Source: Magnolia sinica (Eukaryota; Streptophyta; Magnoliopsida; Magnoliales; Magnoliaceae). Taken from it: 64,000 nt of DNA. Shown one piece after another: positions 59,536 to 64,000 of the stretch. Both the position numbers and the translations under genes were made by a program. Numbering within the stretch: position 1 is the stretch's first letter; each line of letters begins with the position of its first letter. The notes under the pieces are model-generated. The model was given only the letters and a program-made list of their open reading frames with translations, was not told where the DNA came from and ran no database searches. The stretch is from assembly GCF_029962835.1 (NCBI RefSeq), contig NC_080583.1:65829158-65893157 (forward strand), in the 5' to 3' direction.

Positions 59536-61292
59536 TGGAAAAGGCGAGCTAACAGTCCTGGGGGGGGGTGGTGAATAGGATTTTACTAAATAAAAAATTA
59601 ACTTACTAAAATAATATATAAATCAGAAATCTCAATAGCACTAGTATTGAAAATTTGATTCAAACTTAGTTCGTAGGACAACCTTCGCTAAAAACAAAGT
59701 TTTAGGTAGGACAACTTTATTTTATGAACAATCGTAAGGATCAAGATCTCAAACCAAGTAAGAGATGATAAATATATCTATTACAAACATTCATCACATT
59801 TGCATAAATAAAATTATAACCATTCTCCACATATGCAAAAAGTAAACATTCACCACAACACCAAGAATTATGGTGGTTCGGTGTGTACACCAACTGTTCT
59901 CAAACAGCCACACCTACTCCGCTCCTAATAATCACAACTTACGTGATATTGGCTTTCACTAAAAACAAGGTCTTCACAGAGTCACCTTAAAACCTGATAC
60001 AGTTGTGATTTTAAATGGCTATCATAAACCAAAACCCCACAGTGAGATTTTCTGGCTATCTCAGAAAAACCAAAAAATGAGATTTTCTGGCTATCTCATA
60101 AAAAATCAAATACAGAAAGTAAAATGATATTTATCTTCACCAAGGAAGAAGCTGTAGTTGTATATCGCTTTTCTTAAATGACGAATGTTCGATGCTCGGT
60201 CCAATAGAAAAGGTCCAGGGTTCTAATTGATTTTAATTAGTTTTAAACCCAAAGGCTACTTGTAATAATTCCCTCAAATCTCAATAAGAGTAAACACTCT
60301 TTTTGATAAATCAGAATGACAAAGTTTTGAGATAAAAGACTTAATGAAAAAGCTATAAATAAAATTATAAATACCACTTGATAGCTTGACAATAAATGAG
60401 GCTTCTCTCTCTCTTGAATTGGGGCTTTGATAGGCTTAAGTTGTATTTTTGGATTGAGAAATGACTTCAATTTATAGTCACAAAATATGTTCATTCGACT
60501 AGTCGAAGCACCAGATTCAGTTCTAACAAATTTTTAAATTCGAGCGGGATAAGTTCCAACAGATCTTCGACTGGTCAAAGAGTCTGTTTGACTGGTCAAG
60601 GGTGACCTTCGACTAGTTGAACAGTTTGTTCGACTCGTCAAGCAAGCTGAATCCGAATAGATTATAGTTGGTGGATTTTAAGTCCAGGAACCTTCAACTG
60701 GTCGAAGGGGGTCCTTCGATTGGTCGAGGACTCTACTCGATTGGTCAAATATGTAACAGAAATTCTGTTATACTTCAATTGTTCCTTGGACAAGTTGAGA
60801 AATATCTTATACTGGTTGAAGCAGAAGTTGGACAAGTCAAAATACAGTCAATTATAAGTTTAAAAACTTAAATTAAATATGTTTTGAAAGCCCCTAAACC
60901 TAAGGTCTTTCTAGGGTTCAAATTACTTGTATGGACTGAACTTTATAGAAACTTTAAAGTTCTCAAAGGAGCTTGATCTTATTCTTAAAAGATTTATCAG
61001 TAGGAGTTGAACTTGCACTTGGAACTTGATCTTCTACTAGCATTTTTAGTAGAACTTAAACTTGAGCCTGAGGCTTGATCTTGCACTCAGAGCTTGATCT
61101 TCTACTAGCAATTTTAGTAGAACTTGAACTTGAAGGTGAACTTTCTATCTTGATTCACGCGACTTAAACTTTAGCTTGGCCTCAACTTGAACATAAGCCA
61201 GACTACAACTTGAACATGAGATTGTCTTTAATTTGAAGAACACTATGCAAAATTGTTTTGACAAGACAAAATTTGATAAACTAGATGTAACA
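59536..61292 (-). repeat. Copia LTR (5' LTR of copy 2), right limit approximate
   Basis: It adjoins the primer-binding site complement AGCTTTGATACCA (59521-59533). The right end is set at ACTAGATGTAACA (61292), giving TGTTACATCTAGT as the start on the minus strand. Inside are a G-run with GTGAATAGGATTTTAC near 59560, the palindromic motif cluster (60490-60850), and two copies of GCTTGATCTTCTACTAGCA about 67 bases apart (61028, 61095). Confidence 0.6.
60490..60850. repeat. Cluster of TTCGACTGGTCGAA-like palindromic motifs
   Basis: Around ten variants of TCGACTRGTCRA occur, the best being TTCGACTAGTCGAA near 60494. They lie at irregular distances of about 20-50 bases. Confidence 0.8.
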
Positions 61293-61615
61293 TGTGCGTT
61301 GAACATAATAGCACTTACAAGGCACATATGGCTGGGGTCCATAGGGTGAAGTTTTCGCCCCACTGGGAGTACTAGATCGCATCGTGCTCGTATGATCATA
61401 CAGTAGTAGTCTGGGATTATGAGCCGAAGGATGCAGACCCAACAATCACACCATACAATCATCATAACACAACAGTGTTAGGTTTAGTTGTGAGTAGGCG
61501 AGTCGAGGGTCTGTTGGCCTGCTGTGAAATGGATGACTACAATCGTATGTGGCGGCATGCATTGCCTGAGGCGTGAAGGACTGGAATTCAAAAACTAGTT
61601 CTCGTTTCAGTAGTT
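61293..61615. other. Unassigned interval
   Basis: No gene or element is recognised between the Copia LTR and the CTT-rich tract. Confidence 0.3.
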
Positions 61616-61770
61616 GCTACATTTTCTCCTCCTCGTTCTTGTTCTTGTTCTTGTTCTTCTCCTTCTTGATCTTCTTCTTCTTCTTCTTCTTCTCTTTCTT
61701 GATGTTCTAGTTCTTGTTTTTCTTAATGTTCTTGTCCTTGTTCTTGTTCTTCTCCTTCTTGATGCTTTTG
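61616..61770. repeat. (CTT)n/(GTTCTT)n low-complexity tract
   Basis: Alternating CTTGTT, CTTCTT and CTTGATGTT-like words; the open frame across it is compositional. Confidence 0.9.
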
Positions 61771-62597
61771 AATTGATGTTAATTTATTCATCTTACATCA
61801 AATACACAAGTGTAATGAATTAGACTTTTGGTTTCTAAATGAACTCCCCAATGATTCAATGTGTTCTTGGAATCTTGTCTCTTTCGTTCATTGACTCATG
61901 TGACCTTCAAGTGATCCAGACCATTCATCTAGTAGGCCCCACTTGGGTGATGATTGTACAAGATGCCACCTACCATTCATATCATGGTTTGTGCACATAG
62001 AGACAGCTGGGAAAACATGCATATTGCCAATGGATGTACTCAGATCAGATGGATGGTAATGTCCCAAGAACATCTCAAACCAATATATGGCTTCCCAGAT
62101 GTATAATGATCTGGATCGCTCGAGGATAAGGAATTCTAGTCCAAATGATACTGGTCATTCAATTCAAGTAATATTGAAGTATGTCTCTTTCTTGCGATTA
62201 GTCCATAGTATTTGAAGTTCCGTGGTTAGTAGATTCTTATTTATTTTATTTTATTTTATTGTTCTTCAGAGAGAGACAAGGCCACCATTAAAAACTTCCT
62301 ATGGCCCACTATAAATTTATTTTCTTGATGAAAAACTTTTAAAGCCAGTAGGAAGTTTTTAATTGTGAGCATCTGATAATGACTGTTTTGTGTGGTGTGG
62401 TTCATGCGCGTGAGATTTGGAGAACTGTTTTGTGTAGTGTGGTTCGAGTGAGATTTGGATCTGCCTCATTTTTGGGCTGATACACTAAAATGAGATCTCA
62501 AAATAGATGGACCGCATGGATAAAACAAATAATGGTGGGCCACAAAAGCTTTTCAATTGACTACGTGGTACCGGAATAATTGCTATCGAAGCTATTA
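61771..62597. other. Gene-free interval with foldback-family remnants
   Basis: GTAGGCCCCACTTGGG near 61932 and GTGTGGTTCATGCGCGTGAG near 62395, then TGGATCTGCCTCATTTTTGG, belong to the foldback superfamily. (TTTTA)n lies near 62240-62260. No gene is seen. Confidence 0.45.
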
Positions 62598-63087
62598 GAA
62601 GCGGATTGCGTACTGAGTAACTTAGTACCGTAAACTCTGTGGGACCCTCCTTCATTCGTGCATTTTATTCAACCCGTTCATCCATTTTACCAGATAATTT
62701 TAGAGCTTTAACCCAAAAATTAAGCCTACGAAAAGATCAAGTGGACCACACCAACATAAATAGTGTGAATTGAACTTCTACAGTTGAAAAGTTCTTGGGG
62801 GCACATAGGTTTTAGATCAAGCTGATATTTGTTTTTTTTTCCCTTCATCCATTTCTGTTTGATCCTATGAACAGGTTGGATGAAAAATAAACATCACTGC
62901 ATGCCTTAAAAATGTTTCAACGGTGGAAATCAATACTTCCACTGTTTCATGTGGTATGGTCCAGTTGAGGTGTGGATATACTTCGATTTTAGTCTCAACG
63001 CCTAAAATGATTTTTAAATACAGATGGACGGCATGGATAAAACACATGCATTCACGGTGAGCAATTCAGTACGCAATCCGATTTCCT
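62598..63087. mobile_element. Foldback MITE with GGATTGCGTACTGA ends
   Basis: The left end GAAGCGGATTGCGTACTGAG and the right end CAGTACGCAATCCGATTTCC are inverted copies. The interior is near-palindromic like the array units (AACCCGTTCATCCATTTT left, AGATGGACGGCATGGATA right). No coding sequence. Confidence 0.8.
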
Positions 63088-63113
63088 ACACCCTGACGTC
63101 TCTGCTGTAACTG

Positions 63114-63633
63114 GGAAACGGATTGGCTACTCCCCCGACACCAGCCCCGTGGCTGGTTGTGGATGCTTTGCGGCCCCACCATGATGTATGTGTTTCATCC
63201 ATTTCGTTCATCCATTTTTTAAGATCATCGTAGGGCTTGATCCCAAAAATTAGAAGTATATAATTCTCAGGTGGACCACACCACATGAAAACAATAGTGA
63301 TTGGATATCCACCATTAAAATCCTCCTAAGCCCACTGTACTGTTTATTTGACATCCAATCTGTTGATTAGGTCATACAGGCCCAGATGAAGGGAAAAAAC
63401 AAAAATCAGATTGATACAAAACTTTTATGGCCCCCAAAATGTTTTTAATGGTCGAAGCTCATTCAACACTGTTTCCTGTAATGTGGTCCAATTGATATTG
63501 GTATATATCTTATTTTTGGTCTCATACTGTAAAATGATTTGTAAAAATTATTGAACGGCATGGATGAAACACATACATTATGGTGGGCCCCACAGAGCAC
63601 CGATCACTAGCCATTGGCTAGCCAATCCGTTTC
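63114..63633. mobile_element. Foldback MITE with GGAAACGGATTGGCTA ends
   Basis: The ends GGAAACGGATTGGCTA (left) and TAGCCAATCCGTTTCC (right) are perfect 16-bp inverted repeats. The interior carries GGCCCCACCATGATGTATGT left and its inverted counterpart CATACATTATGGTGGGCCCC right. Target duplication is unclear. The right end is about 170 bases before the F-box start codon. Confidence 0.85.
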
Positions 63634-63803
63634 CAACTAACTGGTACCGAAATTGTTGCCATCGAATCAAGCCGGATAAAGTCTACTGCCTCACGCAACG
63701 TGTAGCAATGCATAACTGACTGAGAAAGAGAGTAACACCCGTCTCATGCCCTTTTATTAGATAAAGAGAGCGTCTCCCAGTAACTTGTGCACGGAGAAGG
63801 AAA

Positions 63804-64000
63804 TGGCTGATAGAGTGGTTGATTGCCTGGAACTTGAGAAGGATATACTTGAATTGATATTGATGAGATTAAGGGTTATTGTTGATTTCATCAACTTTGG
63901 TGCTGTATGTAAGACATGGCGCTCTGTCTTTTTAGAAAATCGTCACCGTCTATCTCATCTCCGCCACATCCTTATAATTCCCAGTAACGAAAAGAAAGAA
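63804..64000 (+). CDS. F-box protein, N-terminal part (runs off the window)
   Basis: The frame opens at ATG 63804 (GAAATGGCTG context) and stays open for the 65 codons left in the window. ELEKDILELILMRLRVIVDF then INFGAVCKTWRSVFLEN is an F-box: the L-x-x-D-x-L-x-x-I-L-x-R-L core and the V-C-K-x-W-R end. F-box proteins are substrate receptors of SCF ubiquitin ligases, binding SKP1/ASK through this domain. The C(K/R)xWRS(V/L) form followed by HRLSHL is usual in plant F-box proteins with a DUF295/KIB-type C-terminus, but that half is outside the window, so the subfamily is a guess. No defect is visible in the part present. Confidence 0.8.

Noticed and set aside
61614-61823. Leucine-rich 69-codon frame
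   Set aside because: Translation of a CTT/GTT simple tract.

Overview
The window reads as nuclear DNA of a flowering plant. It is mostly transposable elements, with three intact or apparently intact host genes at long intervals. The plant assignment rests on a type I MADS-box gene, an F-box gene, a plant ISD11/LYRM4 gene, plant retroelement lineages (Athila, Tekay/Del, Copia) with plant-type primer-binding sites, and L1 and RTE LINEs. A near-palindromic repeat superfamily rich in GTGGGSCCCACC and GTGGTCCAC motifs is everywhere. From memory it resembles repeats common in magnoliid genomes (Magnoliales/Laurales), so a magnoliid is my inference, not a result.

Layout. 1-1836: TATA box, long T-rich leader and an intronless type I MADS-box gene. 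2891-3830: a decayed 3' part of an exosome RRP45/CER7-like gene. 4797-5295: a tandem duplication that resembles the MADS leader, followed by one end of a CACTA transposon. 5790-9356: LTR remnants, hAT-like and foldback MITE sequence. 9427-9693: the ISD11/LYRM4 gene. 11092-18300: an L1 LINE (minus strand) split by a Tekay-like solo LTR (12611-16019), which is itself split by a second L1 fragment (14635-15524). 19010-19335: RTE LINE tail.

20940-54557: one head-to-tail array of about ten copies of a near-palindromic foldback element of about 600 bp. Two large retrotransposons opened it: an Athila element (24717-39806, target duplication GTCGT, itself carrying a solo LTR at 28716-31804 with target duplication CACAG) and a Tekay/Del chromovirus (40968-53900). 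54565-61292: two partial Copia copies, with a solo LTR of the same Athila family (56072-58239) inside. 62598-63633: two further foldback MITEs. 63804-64000: start of an F-box gene running off the window.

The host genes have no evident functional connection. The main story is nested transposition. The most unusual structure is the foldback array, whose element-to-element junctions form hairpins of about 40-bp arms; both large retroelements landed in or next to such junctions. I see no CRISPR array, tRNA, rRNA or organelle sequence, and no complete new gene system.
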